Assembly: GCA_020444175.1 (NCBI GenBank)
Contig: JAHLLM010000010.1
Span: 1 to 64,000, forward strand
Source: Desulfobulbaceae bacterium
GTDB lineage: Bacteria > Desulfobacterota > Desulfobulbia > Desulfobulbales > SURF-16
DNA: 64,000 nucleotides
Direction: 5' to 3'
The notes under the pieces were generated by a model that had not been told where the DNA came from, did no database searches, and saw only the letters and a program-made list of their open reading frames with translations. Positions 24,902-34,832 of this stretch are shown piece after piece (positions within the stretch are counted from its first letter, which is position 1; each line of letters opens with the position of its first letter). The position numbers and the translations under genes are program-made.

Positions 24902-26683
24902 ATGAAATTGCGTCTCTCGGATTTATGGGCAAGCTACTTTGAAAATACGGCATTCAAAGTAGCCTTTCTTTATGCCTGCTTCTCTTCACTCTGGATACTC
25001 TTTTCAGATCAGATTGTATTTTTCTTTATCAAGGATGCCCAAATGCTGACAAGCATCCAGATGTTAAAAGGATGGCTCTTTGTCTTTGTAACGGCAATCA
25101 TAATTTTTTTACTTCTTGATAAAGATATTTCGAAATTAAAGCAGACAGAGAATATTCTGTGGGCAACGCTCCATTCCACTGCTGATGGAATTCTGGTTGT
25201 TGACAATAATGGGAAAATTATGGCTGTGAACAGTCGTTTTGCCCATATGTGGTCACTTCCGCCGGAAATCATTGCTCAAGAGACAGATGATAAAAATTTG
25301 CTTCAACATGTTCTCAATCAGGTTGAAGATCCTGAAAGTTTTCTGCAAAGAGTTGACAAATTGTACCAGAGTTCGGCTGATGCCATTGATGAGATACGTC
25401 TCACGGATGGACGGTTGTTTGAGCGTTACTCAACGCCATTGGTCCAACACGGCAGCAAGGTGGGAAGGGTATGGAACTTTCATGATTTTACTGAACGCAA
25501 GCAGGCCATGGATGAAAAAATCACCCTTGAAGAGAGACTGCAGCAGTCCCAGAAAATGGAGGCTATCGGCACTCTGGCAGGTGGTATTGCCCATGATTTT
25601 AACAATATTTTGTCGGCTATTTTCGGCTATGCGGAACTTGCCAAGGATGATGCCAGGGAGAATGAGGAATTACAGCAAAATCTTGATGAAATACTTCACG
25701 GAGCAAGGCGGGCAAAAGAGTTGGTCAAACAGATTCTGACATTCAGTCGACGGGACGACCAGGAATTGAAACCTCTGAGAATGCAGTTGGTTGTTAAAGA
25801 GGCTCTCAAACTCCTGCGCTCATCAATACCAACGACTATTGCTATTCAGTCAGACATAAAGAATGACTGCCCACCGGTTCTGGCTGATCCCACCCAGGTG
25901 CATCAGGTCGTAATGAACATCTGTACGAACGCTTACCATGCTATGCGGGATAGCGGCGGCAATCTCCGTGTTTCTTTGCACCCGGTTGAATTGACCGAGA
26001 AAGACGTAGTTGACAAAATAGCACTCTCTCCCGGCTCCTATATAAAATTGTCGATATCCGATACGGGAATCGGCATGACACACGATATGCTGGATAGAAT
26101 ATTTGAACCTTACTACACATCAAAGGCCAAGGGAGAAGGCACAGGACTGGGACTGGCAGTTGTACACGGCATAGTCAGAAGTTATAACGGGGATGTCACC
26201 GTTTCCAGTGAACTCGGTAAGGGGACAACTTTTCATGTCTATTTTCCAAGGGCCACAACATTAAAGGAAGAAGTTTTTCAAGAGGATATCGCATCAACAC
26301 TGCCCACAGGCAATGAGCGTATTCTCCTGGTTGATGATGACGAAGGTATTGTCAAAATGCATAAAATGATGCTTGAGCGCCTTGGTTACAATGTTACTGC
26401 TTTGACAGGCAGTATTGCCACTCTGGAAAGGTTTCAGCACACCCCGGATGATTTTGATCTTGTTATAACGGACATGACCATGCCGGGTATGACAGGAGCG
26501 GATCTTGCCGGAAGAATTCTTGCCATCAGGCCGGATATGCCAATCATCTTATGTACAGGATACAGTGAACATATCGATGCGGACAAGGCGCAAGCCATTG
26601 GTATTCGCGACTATGTCATGAAGCCTGTTGTTAAAAGGGATTTTGCCGCAGTCGTGCGCAGGGTTCTGAACGCATCAGCATGA
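24902..26683 (+). CDS. Membrane hybrid histidine kinase (PAS-HisKA-HATPase-REC)
   Basis: The 593-aa protein has two membrane helices (about residues 17-43 and 57-73), one PAS domain (about 85-200), a HisKA domain with phospho-acceptor His231 in GGIAHDFNNIL, an ATPase domain with DTGIGMTHDMLDRIFEPYY and GTGLGLAVVHGI, and a C-terminal receiver with Asp524 in VITDMTMPGMTG. The periplasmic loop between the helices is only about 15 residues, so the signal is probably read in the membrane or by PAS. The C-terminal receiver implies a phosphorelay to a partner elsewhere. It is monocistronic and closely resembles the C-terminal half of the kinase at 54075-56834. Confidence 0.9.
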   Translation: MKLRLSDLWASYFENTAFKVAFLYACFSSLWILFSDQIVFFFIKDAQMLTSIQMLKGWLFVFVTAIIIFLLLDKDISKLKQTENILWATLHSTADGILVVDNNGKIMAVNSRFAHMWSLPPEIIAQETDDKNLLQHVLNQVEDPESFLQRVDKLYQSSADAIDEIRLTDGRLFERYSTPLVQHGSKVGRVWNFHDFTERKQAMDEKITLEERLQQSQKMEAIGTLAGGIAHDFNNILSAIFGYAELAKDDARENEELQQNLDEILHGARRAKELVKQILTFSRRDDQELKPLRMQLVVKEALKLLRSSIPTTIAIQSDIKNDCPPVLADPTQVHQVVMNICTNAYHAMRDSGGNLRVSLHPVELTEKDVVDKIALSPGSYIKLSISDTGIGMTHDMLDRIFEPYYTSKAKGEGTGLGLAVVHGIVRSYNGDVTVSSELGKGTTFHVYFPRATTLKEEVFQEDIASTLPTGNERILLVDDDEGIVKMHKMMLERLGYNVTALTGSIATLERFQHTPDDFDLVITDMTMPGMTGADLAGRILAIRPDMPIILCTGYSEHIDADKAQAIGIRDYVMKPVVKRDFAAVVRRVLNASA

Positions 26684-26719
26684 TTTCATGTTATTTCGTT
26701 GGGTGGGAAGTGCAGTGAG

Positions 26720-27457
26720 CTATTTGACGGAAAAAGTAATATCCCCATACCAGGCGGTGGCCTTTTCTCCGGTATTGTCGGAGTCGGTCATAATGGCGAT
26801 TCCGGAAATCATCGGAGGTTCCTCCCCAAAGGCTTTGCGGTAGTCTTCTGCAATATTTCTTTTTTCCTGTATCCACTGGTTGGACTTTTCCGGGCCACTT
26901 TCCAGAACAATCATTTTAACGCGGTCTGTGTAGGGATTTGGTGTAATCAGGTCGCGTGGCGCTTTACTCGCCCAGATGTAGTTTATGGCGTTAATCGGCG
27001 GATACTCACCATAAAATATCTTGATAGTATTAAATTTCACCTTTTCCCAGAATCCGACTTTTTTCGGGTCATAGGCAAAGGTGATATAAATTCTGGCTGG
27101 ATAATCATCACCTTCCTTGCGGGTCACATCACCTTTCTCATAAACATTCGCCACCTTCCAGCGCCAGGAAAGAACAGGGTAATCAAGAGGATTCAACGAA
27201 AATTTTCTGGTAAGACCGGAAGATGAGGCGTTGCTTGTTGCCCGGACCACGGAAATACCGTCATCCTTGACAAGACTGTACTCCGTATGGGCATCAATAT
27301 CCTTAAAAACAAGGGGCGTCCAGTCTTCCGGCAGTTTGGATAAATCCGTTGATTCGGAAAAATTGCCGACAACAAGGAAGTGGGGAATATCTGCCGCCTT
27401 TAAAGTTGCAGGGAGCAGGCAAAGACAGATAAGCAGGGAAGAGAAGAAGGTAATCAT
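26720..27457 (-). CDS. DUF3047 exported protein
   Basis: The 245-aa protein has an N-terminal signal peptide (about residues 1-21, ending LKA) and a single beta-rich domain with the DUF3047 landmarks LSWRWKV, RIYITFAYDP and YIWASKAP, ending in AWYGDITF. DUF3047 proteins are periplasmic, jelly-roll-like and of unknown function. Its start overlaps the end of the upstream kinase gene by 4 bases, so it is expressed with it. Confidence 0.8.
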   Translation of the reverse strand: MITFFSSLLICLCLLPATLKAADIPHFLVVGNFSESTDLSKLPEDWTPLVFKDIDAHTEYSLVKDDGISVVRATSNASSSGLTRKFSLNPLDYPVLSWRWKVANVYEKGDVTRKEGDDYPARIYITFAYDPKKVGFWEKVKFNTIKIFYGEYPPINAINYIWASKAPRDLITPNPYTDRVKMIVLESGPEKSNQWIQEKRNIAEDYRKAFGEEPPMISGIAIMTDSDNTGEKATAWYGDITFSVK

Positions 27458-29796
27458 CTTTTCTGAGTCAGGTTGCGCAGCCTTTCAGATATGATGGCTG
27501 CCAGGTTCCGGTATAATTTAAGACAGAGTTTGGGTTGCAGATGCCTCAGCACTGTCTCGTTAATGGAAAGGGCCTGGGTCGTTTCTCTGGCTATAACGGA
27601 GGCTGAGCGCGGCATACGGTCGATAATGGCCATCTCCCCCACGCAACTGCCGGAGGGAAGGGTGCTGACTTCTATTTTCTGGCCATCCACGTCTTTGACA
27701 ACCGCCATGGAGCCCCTGATAATGATGTAAATTTTAGTGCCGTTTGTCCCTTCTCGAATAACATATTCGCCTTTTTTAAATTTTTCCTGGCTGGCGAGTT
27801 TGAATATGGTGAGAAGTTCGTCAATGGTGAAGTTGGAAAAAAAGACGTATTTTTTCTGCAAAGTTTTTAACATTTCCTTCTGATCGTAGGAAAAGAGAGA
27901 CTTTTTTCCTGACAGGCCGGAAGTCCTGGTTTTCTTGTCGATGTAGAGTTCGAGCGCGTCTGAAAAATCCTCGATATTCTGAAAACGCTTTTTGGGACTT
28001 TTCTCCATGGCAAGGTTGATAATTTTTTCAAGCTCCCTGTCAGCCTCGCTGATGTCGGATAGCGGTGCCGGTGTTTTCTTGAGCACTGCTTTGAGAACTT
28101 CGGTAACATTAGCGCCTTTGAAAGGGATTTCATTGCTGATCCAATGATAGGCAAGTACACCGAGGGAAAAAATGTCGGTCCGGTTGTCCAGTTTTTTGCC
28201 CATTATCTGTTCAGGGGACATATAACGCGGAGTACCAAAGAAGCCCCCGTCAGGAACCAGTTTTTTAAGATGGGGCAGGGCCTTTGCCTCCATGACCCGC
28301 GCAATACCGAAATCAGTAATTTTCGGCAGCCTGTTTTTGAGAATCATTATATTGGTTGGCTTAATGTCTCGATGAATAATGCCTCTCTGGTGGGCATAGC
28401 TGAGGGCGCGGGCCACCATGGAGATAATGCTGATTTTTTCAGGAAGTGAAAAGTTCAGCCGCTTATCCATGTGTTCCTGCAGATTTTCTCCTTCAATGTA
28501 TTCCATGATGAAATAAGGAGATCCTTTATCGATTCCGATATCGTAAACGGTTGTAATATGACCGTGATTCAGGTTGCCGGTGACTCTTGCCTCCTGCAGG
28601 AAATAATTTCTGGCAAGTTTTTTTTCATCATCGGAATGCAGGCGGTCAAGGCGCAGCATTTTAATTGCCACCTTTCGTGTCAGGTTGTTGTCATAGGCCA
28701 GGTAGACATAGCCCATCGAACCTTTGCCGAGCAGTTTTTCTATGCAATAGCGGTCAAAGAGGGTGGTGCCTTTGGCCAGAAGACCGGATTCCTTTTTACC
28801 AGCGGCTTTGCACGAGATTTTTTTATCTGCGTTTAGGACCTGCTGCTGCAAGGAATCGCTCGCTTCAACCGGAACATCATCGAGAATACGGCCAATAACA
28901 TTGTGAGCCTGCACCATGAGCTGGGTCATATCCGCTTCGTCGGAGGGACTGCTTATCAGGCTGTTGGCGATTTCCTGGAACTGGATGAAATTCTTCTGCA
29001 GAATGGTGTCGATTTCGTCAGGTTGCAGGCCGAAAATTTTCAGCGCCTGGGTAAAGATGGGCTGGTAAGCATCCGGCTGCTGGAAAATAAGCCAGGTGAG
29101 TTCCATGGCAAGGCAGGACACCCTGGCAAGTTCCGACGTGCTTTCTTTTATGTTTTCCAGGCAGGAGAGCTGCTGGCATTCAATGGTGTCGTCAGGGAAA
29201 TTCCATTGCCGGAGCAATTCCTTGCCGATTTGCCTGTGGTCGATCCCATATTTGTCGTATTGCCAGTTAAGCAGGGAGTAAAGGCTCTTTCCTGTCAGAT
29301 CAACATCTTTCTCCTTGTCCCTGATAAAGAGGTCAAAAAAGACCAGCAGTCCGAGTTCAAGGGTTAAGCCGGCTGTAAAGGCATCATCCTGGTCACATGT
29401 CTTCAGGTGACGTGCCAGTGAGCTGGTCAACAGCGCACGGCAGATGGATGTTTGCCAGAATCTTTCATAATCCATTGAACCGACTTTTCCCATGGGAAAA
29501 GAGTCCCGCAATGATAATGATAATGCCATCATGCGCAGTCGTTGAAAGCCGACCCGGTTGACTGCCTGGGGAAGCGACGAAATAGAAACTTTAGTGCGGA
29601 AAAAAGCGCTGTTTGCCAGTCTGATAAGGCGGGCCGAGAGAGCAGGGTCTTCTTTGATCAGGTTTACGAGGGTTTCAACACATGTTGCGTCATCTGCTGC
29701 CATCCTTACAAGCTTTAAGGCAATAATGGAAAGAGACGGCAGGCAGTAACCTTCCTGTATTTTCTCCTGGAGCAGGGCATGGGGATCATTTTTCAT
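27454..29796 (-). CDS. HDOD - Ser/Thr protein kinase - cyclic-nucleotide-binding fusion protein
   Basis: The 780-aa protein joins three signalling modules. Residues 15-215 are an HDOD domain (LIKEDPALSARLIRLANSAF), an output domain related to HD phosphohydrolases. Residues 350-625 are a complete eukaryote-like kinase with glycine loop GKGSMGYVY, Lys379 in VAIKM, HRDIKPTN (475-482), DFG at 495-497 and APE-like PRYMSPEQI. Residues 650-770 are a cNMP-binding domain (FKKGEYVIREGTNGTKIYII; SGSCVGEMAIIDRMPRSASV). It has no membrane segment. A second messenger may therefore gate a protein kinase coupled to an HDOD partner. It is the first gene of a two-gene operon with DUF3047. Confidence 0.9.
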   Translation of the reverse strand: MKNDPHALLQEKIQEGYCLPSLSIIALKLVRMAADDATCVETLVNLIKEDPALSARLIRLANSAFFRTKVSISSLPQAVNRVGFQRLRMMALSLSLRDSFPMGKVGSMDYERFWQTSICRALLTSSLARHLKTCDQDDAFTAGLTLELGLLVFFDLFIRDKEKDVDLTGKSLYSLLNWQYDKYGIDHRQIGKELLRQWNFPDDTIECQQLSCLENIKESTSELARVSCLAMELTWLIFQQPDAYQPIFTQALKIFGLQPDEIDTILQKNFIQFQEIANSLISSPSDEADMTQLMVQAHNVIGRILDDVPVEASDSLQQQVLNADKKISCKAAGKKESGLLAKGTTLFDRYCIEKLLGKGSMGYVYLAYDNNLTRKVAIKMLRLDRLHSDDEKKLARNYFLQEARVTGNLNHGHITTVYDIGIDKGSPYFIMEYIEGENLQEHMDKRLNFSLPEKISIISMVARALSYAHQRGIIHRDIKPTNIMILKNRLPKITDFGIARVMEAKALPHLKKLVPDGGFFGTPRYMSPEQIMGKKLDNRTDIFSLGVLAYHWISNEIPFKGANVTEVLKAVLKKTPAPLSDISEADRELEKIINLAMEKSPKKRFQNIEDFSDALELYIDKKTRTSGLSGKKSLFSYDQKEMLKTLQKKYVFFSNFTIDELLTIFKLASQEKFKKGEYVIREGTNGTKIYIIIRGSMAVVKDVDGQKIEVSTLPSGSCVGEMAIIDRMPRSASVIARETTQALSINETVLRHLQPKLCLKLYRNLAAIISERLRNLTQKR

Positions 29797-29934
29797 TTGC
29801 AGATTTTGAACCTGGGATTTTTATAAGGATATTGAGGCGTTCACAATGCATAATCGGCAAAATGGAAAGATGAAAATGAGCCTTTACCTGTCGCCTGCGG
29901 ATTGCAGGCGAACCCATCTGAAGCCTTATCTTTT

Positions 29935-29982
29935 ACTCTATAGGATTTTCGTTTAGGTTTCAAACAGGTAATCTGAAAGTTG
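29935..29982. repeat. 48-bp dispersed repeat, copy 1, upstream of the HDOD-kinase gene
   Basis: The block from ACTCTATAGGATTTTCGTTT to TGAAAGTTG, with GGTTTCAAACAGG in the middle, recurs at 39968-40015 with only about four differences. Both copies lie 139-150 bp upstream of a minus-strand regulatory gene. Next to this copy is a perfect 8-bp hairpin (TCGCCTGC-ggatt-GCAGGCGA, 29891-29911). It could be a shared operator, a leader RNA element or a small dispersed repeat. Confidence 0.6.
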
Positions 29983-30097
29983 ATAAAATCGTATCGTAAA
30001 AAAAATAAATTTCTTTTGCGACTATTTTTGCTACTCTCAGTTTAAGAGAGTGTCTTTGAAAGGCTCACATTTTTCAAGAGAGATAAGGAGGCTGTCC

Positions 30098-30868
30098 ATG
30101 GCGGGTGCAATGAAAAAAGCAACGAAGAATATCCTTGTTGTGGTCAATTTTGTTCTTTTTTTCACTGTGTATTTGTGTTCGGCAACAACCGTAGAATGCA
30201 GCTGGTGGGAAAAAGGGGTCGACGCCCTGCAGTCATTGAGCTCGAAAAAGTCCCCAACTGATCTGACGGTGGGTGAGATTGCCGGAGCTTTTAAAGATGC
30301 CCTGCAGATAGGCTCCGACAAGGTCGTGGGGCAACTGGGCCGTTTTGACGGATTTAATAATGACAAATCCGTGCGCATTGCTTTGCCTGGTGAGTTGCAG
30401 AACGTTAAAACCATGTTCAGCAAAGTAGGCATGTCACACCTGTTTGATGATCTTGAGGTTCGATTGAACCGTGCTGCTGAAAATGCTGTGCCAAAGGCAA
30501 AAGCCCTTTTTCTTCAATCTATCCGCGATATGAGATTTGAGGATGTCAAAGCTATTTATGAGGGTCCTGAAGACGCTGCCACGCACTATTTTCAGAAAAA
30601 AATGTCACCCGCGCTCCTGCAGGAAATGTCCCCGATTATTGATCAGAGCCTCTCACAGGTGGGCGCAATAGCAGCTTATGATAAAATTATGGGGCAGTAT
30701 AAGGCATTGCCTTTTGTGCCGGACGTCAAAGCGGACCTGACAAATCATGTGGCAAACAAGGCCATGGATGGCATGTTTCATTATATCGCCTTGGAGGAAG
30801 CGGCTATTCGTCGCAATCCTGCCCTGCAGACCACTGAACTCCTCAAACGCGTTTTTGGAAGGAAATAA
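30098..30868 (+). CDS. DUF4197 exported protein
   Basis: The 256-aa protein has a signal peptide or anchor (about residues 5-32) and then a helical domain with the DUF4197 features: GEIAGAFKDALQIGSDKVVG, ALPGELQNVKTMFSKVGMSH, and repeated helices ending in LLKRVFGRK. The start at ATG 30098 follows AAGGAG with 7-base spacing; an upstream in-frame start at 30050 has none. DUF4197 proteins are periplasmic and of unknown role. It lies 3 bases before an ABC ATPase gene and so is the first gene of a three-gene operon with an FtsX-type exporter. Confidence 0.8.
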   Translation: MAGAMKKATKNILVVVNFVLFFTVYLCSATTVECSWWEKGVDALQSLSSKKSPTDLTVGEIAGAFKDALQIGSDKVVGQLGRFDGFNNDKSVRIALPGELQNVKTMFSKVGMSHLFDDLEVRLNRAAENAVPKAKALFLQSIRDMRFEDVKAIYEGPEDAATHYFQKKMSPALLQEMSPIIDQSLSQVGAIAAYDKIMGQYKALPFVPDVKADLTNHVANKAMDGMFHYIALEEAAIRRNPALQTTELLKRVFGRK

Positions 30869-30871
30869 CAA

Positions 30872-31567
30872 GTGAGCGAAGAAAAATGTCTGGAAGCTGT
30901 TGGGCTCTGCAAATCCTATACAATAGACAGCAGGAGTATCACGGTACTTGACAATATCAGTTTTACGGTCCGAAAGGGGGAGTTCCTGGTTGTTGAAGGA
31001 AAAAGCGGCAGCGGCAAGTCTACTTTGCTCAGCCTGCTTTCCGGTCTGGATAAGCCTGATTCCGGAAAAATTTTTGTAAATGGCCGCGATATAACGTATT
31101 TGAGCGAAGACGAGCTGGCCCCTTTCCGCAATCAGGCCATTGGTTTCGTGTTTCAGTCATTTCATCTGGTTCCTTCCCTGACGGCATTGGAAAATATTAT
31201 GTTCCCGGCTGAACTCAGTCACGACCCCGAAGCCGAAAGCAAGGCGGAAGACCTGTTGAACCGTGTCGGTCTTGTGCAGCGGGAAAATAATTTTCCCCAT
31301 CAACTGTCTGGAGGAGAAAAACAAAGAGTTGCTCTCTGTCGTGCCTTGATAAACCGTCCTGCCATCGTTTTTGCCGATGAGCCCACGGGCAACCTCGATT
31401 CCTCCCATGGCGAAATCATCCTGAAGCTCCTCATGGAACTGCGCCTGGAACAGCAGACGACACTGGTGCTGTCAACCCACAGCCGGGAAATAAGCCGCAT
31501 GGCGGATCGGGTAGTGACACTCGTTGACGGCAGGCTCGGGACACAAGGCAATGAAACCGGTGTGTGA
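30872..31567 (+). CDS. ABC transporter ATP-binding protein (YbbA/LolD type)
   Basis: The 231-aa ATPase starts at GTG, preceded by AAGGA. It has Walker A EGKSGSGKSTLLSLL, signature LSGGEKQRVALCRAL, Walker B IVFADEPTGNLD and the switch His in LSTHSRE. It partners the 835-aa permease that begins directly after its stop codon. Together with the DUF4197 protein they form an exporter-like complex acting from the inner membrane on a periplasmic or membrane substrate. Confidence 0.9.
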   Translation: MSEEKCLEAVGLCKSYTIDSRSITVLDNISFTVRKGEFLVVEGKSGSGKSTLLSLLSGLDKPDSGKIFVNGRDITYLSEDELAPFRNQAIGFVFQSFHLVPSLTALENIMFPAELSHDPEAESKAEDLLNRVGLVQRENNFPHQLSGGEKQRVALCRALINRPAIVFADEPTGNLDSSHGEIILKLLMELRLEQQTTLVLSTHSREISRMADRVVTLVDGRLGTQGNETGV

Positions 31568-34075
31568 ATGCTCACATTACGTTTTGTCATCAGGCAGATA
31601 AGAGGTTCCGGTAAGCAGGCATTTATTTTTGTGCTCTGTGTTGCCTTGTCACTGCTCGTTCTCGTTTCCCTTGGAAGTTTCAGCAGCAGCGTGCGCAGCT
31701 CCATGTTGAAAGACGCCAGAAGCCTCCATGCATCCGACATCAAAATTCATTCCCATTATCCTTTTTCAGGCGCAATTCGGCAAAGCATCAAAAAAATTGT
31801 AGAGGAGGGCAAGGGCAGGGGGGCGCAATTTACTGAATTCTACAGTATGGCCAGAAACGGTGAACAGGAGAAATCCGTTCTGAGTCATTTAAAAGTCGTT
31901 GAAAGAGGATATCCTTTTTACGGCTCGGTCAGATTGTCATCAGGTCGTGATTTTACAGAAACGCTCAGACCTGGGACCATTATCGTTGAACAGGCCCTGC
32001 TTGATCGACTGCATTCCGCTTTGGGGGATTTTATTCAAATCGGGTCCGCTGCATTGCGGATTGTGGATGTTGTCACTGCTGAGCCGGATCGACCGGTCTC
32101 CTTCTTTTCCTTCGGGCCCAGAATTTTTATTGCGGCTGCCGACCTTGATAAACTCGATTTAGTTAAAAAGGGCAGCAGGATTCAATATAACTATTTGTTA
32201 CAAATTTATGATCCCGACATGGTGGACCGCTATGCCGGAAAATTGGCAACAAGAGCCGTAAAGGGACAGGAACGCGTCAAAACCTTTAAAACGGCGGAAT
32301 CAAGGGTGAAGAGGTTCTTTGAAAATTTTCTTTTCTTTTTGAATCTTGTCGGCATCTTCACCCTGTTGCTGGCTGGAATCGGCATCCAGACCGCACTTTA
32401 TGCCCTGCTGCGGGAAAGCGATTACACCATTGCCGTCATGAAATCCGTTGGGGCGACAAGTTTTGCCATAATCAGCCAATTTCTCATTATGATCATGATC
32501 CTTGGATGCGCTGGAACCATACTTGGCCTTGCCCTGAGTTTCCTGATCCAACTGGCATTTCCCTCCCTGTTTGCCGGTATACTGCCGGCAAATATAAGCC
32601 TTGAGATTGCCTGGCTGAACGTGCTTGAAGGTATTGTCCTCGGCTTTATTGTTGTCGGGCTTTTTTCCTTCCTGCCTCTGCAGGGACTGAAAAATATCAA
32701 ACCCGCTCTCATGTTTCGAAAAGAGGTTGAGCCTGCTCCCAAAGGCCTGCTTCAAGCAGGTGCCATAGCGGTTATTATTTGTTTTCTTGCCGTCCTGGCA
32801 ATCTGGCAGCTGGAAGACGTAAAGGTTGGTATTATTTTTGTACTGGCACTGTTGTCCCTGATCGGCATAACGGCGATATGCGGCTCTTTGCTCCTTGCTT
32901 TACTGAAAAGGAAACCGCCTCATTCCCTTGTTCTTCGCCAGGCACTTAAGGGCTTGTTCCGTCCCCGTAATTCCACCCGGGCCATTATTATCACACTCAG
33001 CTCATCGCTTTCGGTTATTTTTGCCATCTATCTTCTTGAACAGAACCTGCGGATGACTTTCATAGATACCTATCCGCCTGATCTTCCAAACGCATACTTT
33101 CTTGATATTCAACCTTCCCAGAAAAAAGGCGTTGCCGACATTCTTGGCATGGAGAGCCGGTTTTATCCTGTTGTCAGGGCTCGACTTGTTTCCATTAATG
33201 ACACTGCCGTCAAACGCCGGGAGAAGAAGAGACAAAGGGGTGACAGCCTGACCCGTGAATTTAATCTGACCTACAGGGAGTCTCTTCTTGATGATGAACG
33301 TTTTTTGCGGGGAAACAGACTTTTTGCCGGCATGGAGGAGGGGGAAAGTCAGAATAACGAAGTGCCGGTTTCGGTTCTTGATACAGTGGCTGAAATGGGG
33401 GATATTCAACTTGGAGATTTACTTGTCTTCAGGATCCAGGGCATTGACCTTCAGGCCCGGGTAACGAGCATGCGAACGAGAACGGCATCACGGGTCAGGC
33501 CATTTTTTTATTTTGTTTTTCCCGAAAAGGTGCTGCAGGATTTCCCGCAGACAATTTTCAGCGCTGTCAGGCTTGAAGGAAAAGAGCTTGCCGGGGTACA
33601 AGACAGGTTGACTGCAGAGTATCCTAATATCAGTGTCATCGATATTGCTTCAACCGTTGAGGTGCTGTCGAAAATAATGCATAAATTATCAACAATAATT
33701 CAGTTTTTCACTTTGTTTTCCATTGCCGCCGGACTGTTGATCATCATGAGTTCAATTTATGCCACACGTCTGGCTCGTGTGCGCGAGGCAGTCTATTTCA
33801 AGATTCTTGGTGCCGGGTCTTCATTTGTTTTGCAGGTTTTTTCCTGTGAAAGTTTTATAATCGGCCTTATCTGTTCCTTTTTAGCGGCAATCATCTCACA
33901 TGTGGCAAGCTGGATGATCTGCCGCCATTACTTTGCTATTGGATACTCTGTCTTGTCAGGTGCTACTTGTGTTATGATTATCCTGACCGTTTTTTTGGTT
34001 ATGGTTGTCGGCCTGGGCGCATCCTGGTCCATTCTCAAGGAAAAACCGGCTGTATTTCTGCGTGATGAAAGTTAG
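31568..34075 (+). CDS. Large FtsX-type ABC permease (YbbP-like)
   Basis: The 835-aa protein has an N-terminal helix, two periplasmic regions and two FtsX helix bundles (about residues 255-375 and 700-830) with further helices between them (about 390-450), which is the 10-helix plan of YbbP (about 800 aa) rather than the 4-helix MacB/LolC plan. The first FtsX bundle contains the typical LLRESDYTIAVMKSVGAT, the cytoplasmic coupling segment. YbbA-YbbP-type systems are linked to lipid-like or hydrophobic substrates but are poorly defined. The gene starts at the base after the ATPase stop codon. Confidence 0.85.
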   Translation: MLTLRFVIRQIRGSGKQAFIFVLCVALSLLVLVSLGSFSSSVRSSMLKDARSLHASDIKIHSHYPFSGAIRQSIKKIVEEGKGRGAQFTEFYSMARNGEQEKSVLSHLKVVERGYPFYGSVRLSSGRDFTETLRPGTIIVEQALLDRLHSALGDFIQIGSAALRIVDVVTAEPDRPVSFFSFGPRIFIAAADLDKLDLVKKGSRIQYNYLLQIYDPDMVDRYAGKLATRAVKGQERVKTFKTAESRVKRFFENFLFFLNLVGIFTLLLAGIGIQTALYALLRESDYTIAVMKSVGATSFAIISQFLIMIMILGCAGTILGLALSFLIQLAFPSLFAGILPANISLEIAWLNVLEGIVLGFIVVGLFSFLPLQGLKNIKPALMFRKEVEPAPKGLLQAGAIAVIICFLAVLAIWQLEDVKVGIIFVLALLSLIGITAICGSLLLALLKRKPPHSLVLRQALKGLFRPRNSTRAIIITLSSSLSVIFAIYLLEQNLRMTFIDTYPPDLPNAYFLDIQPSQKKGVADILGMESRFYPVVRARLVSINDTAVKRREKKRQRGDSLTREFNLTYRESLLDDERFLRGNRLFAGMEEGESQNNEVPVSVLDTVAEMGDIQLGDLLVFRIQGIDLQARVTSMRTRTASRVRPFFYFVFPEKVLQDFPQTIFSAVRLEGKELAGVQDRLTAEYPNISVIDIASTVEVLSKIMHKLSTIIQFFTLFSIAAGLLIIMSSIYATRLARVREAVYFKILGAGSSFVLQVFSCESFIIGLICSFLAAIISHVASWMICRHYFAIGYSVLSGATCVMIILTVFLVMVVGLGASWSILKEKPAVFLRDES

Positions 34076-34156
34076 AAAGCTTGTCCCCGGAATTTTCATC
34101 TGATAAGAATATGAACCAAGCGACATCATAAGAGAACCAGTCGAAGCGCTTACACG

Positions 34157-34744
34157 CTACGCTCCATCAGGAACAGTTTCAACAACCGCTTCCGGAGGCT
34201 GTCCCATTTCCTGTGTATTTCCCAGCCGGATGTGCTCCATGACGGTTTCGCCATCTGCAGACAGTATTTTGTCAATATCAAGAAGAATGAGGAATTTTTC
34301 GCCTTTCCTGCCCATGCCCATGATGAATTCCGTATTCAAATTGCTGCCCATGTCCGGGGTTGGCTCAATCTCGTCCTTGGTAAGGTGGATAACTTCTTCG
34401 ACTGCATCTGTCACGACTCCCATCTGTATCTTATCTGCTTCACCTTCCTCCTTGACCTCTACGATCATAATGCAGGAATTGACGGTATGCATAACCGGTT
34501 CCATACCAAGTTTAAGCCCAAGGTCGATAACCGGCACAACTTTTCCTCTGAGGTTAATGACGCCGCACATATAATCCGGCATGCGGGGAATACGGGTCAG
34601 TGTTGTCACATCCAAAACTTCACGAACCTTGAAAATTTCAATAGCAAAGTGTTCTTCGCGTAAGGAAAATGAGAGAAACTGTGTCCCCAGGATTTCGTTT
34701 TTTATCTCCATTAAATTTCCTCCTCTCTTACTTTCTGCAAACAA
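34157..34744 (-). CDS. CheW-type chemotaxis coupling protein
   Basis: The 195-aa protein is a single CheW domain: FSLREEHFAIEIFKVREVLD, IPRMPDYMCGVINLRGKVVP and FLILLDIDKIL. It couples receptors to CheA and lacks any receiver domain. It is longer than E. coli CheW by a short N-terminal lead and an acidic tail. It follows an MCP gene by 88 bp in the same operon, but no CheA, CheY or CheR gene is in the window, so the receptor cluster must feed a core set encoded elsewhere. AGGAGG lies upstream of the start. Confidence 0.9.
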   Translation of the reverse strand: MFAESKRGGNLMEIKNEILGTQFLSFSLREEHFAIEIFKVREVLDVTTLTRIPRMPDYMCGVINLRGKVVPVIDLGLKLGMEPVMHTVNSCIMIVEVKEEGEADKIQMGVVTDAVEEVIHLTKDEIEPTPDMGSNLNTEFIMGMGRKGEKFLILLDIDKILSADGETVMEHIRLGNTQEMGQPPEAVVETVPDGA

Positions 34745-34788
34745 CAGGGGCAGCAGAGAATGTCAAATTTGCTGATAATGACACTCTG

Positions 34789-34812
34789 CCGTCAGCCCCA
34801 GGGGGCTGACGG
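34789..34812. terminator. GC-rich hairpin between mcp and cheW
   Basis: CCGTCAGCCCC (34789-34799) and GGGGCTGACGG (34802-34812) are perfect reverse complements with almost no loop. On the minus strand there is no T tract after it, so it is better seen as an attenuator or RNA-stability element that lowers cheW expression relative to mcp than as a full terminator. Confidence 0.5.
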
Positions 34813-34832
34813 TACTTGTCCGGCCATGCTGG

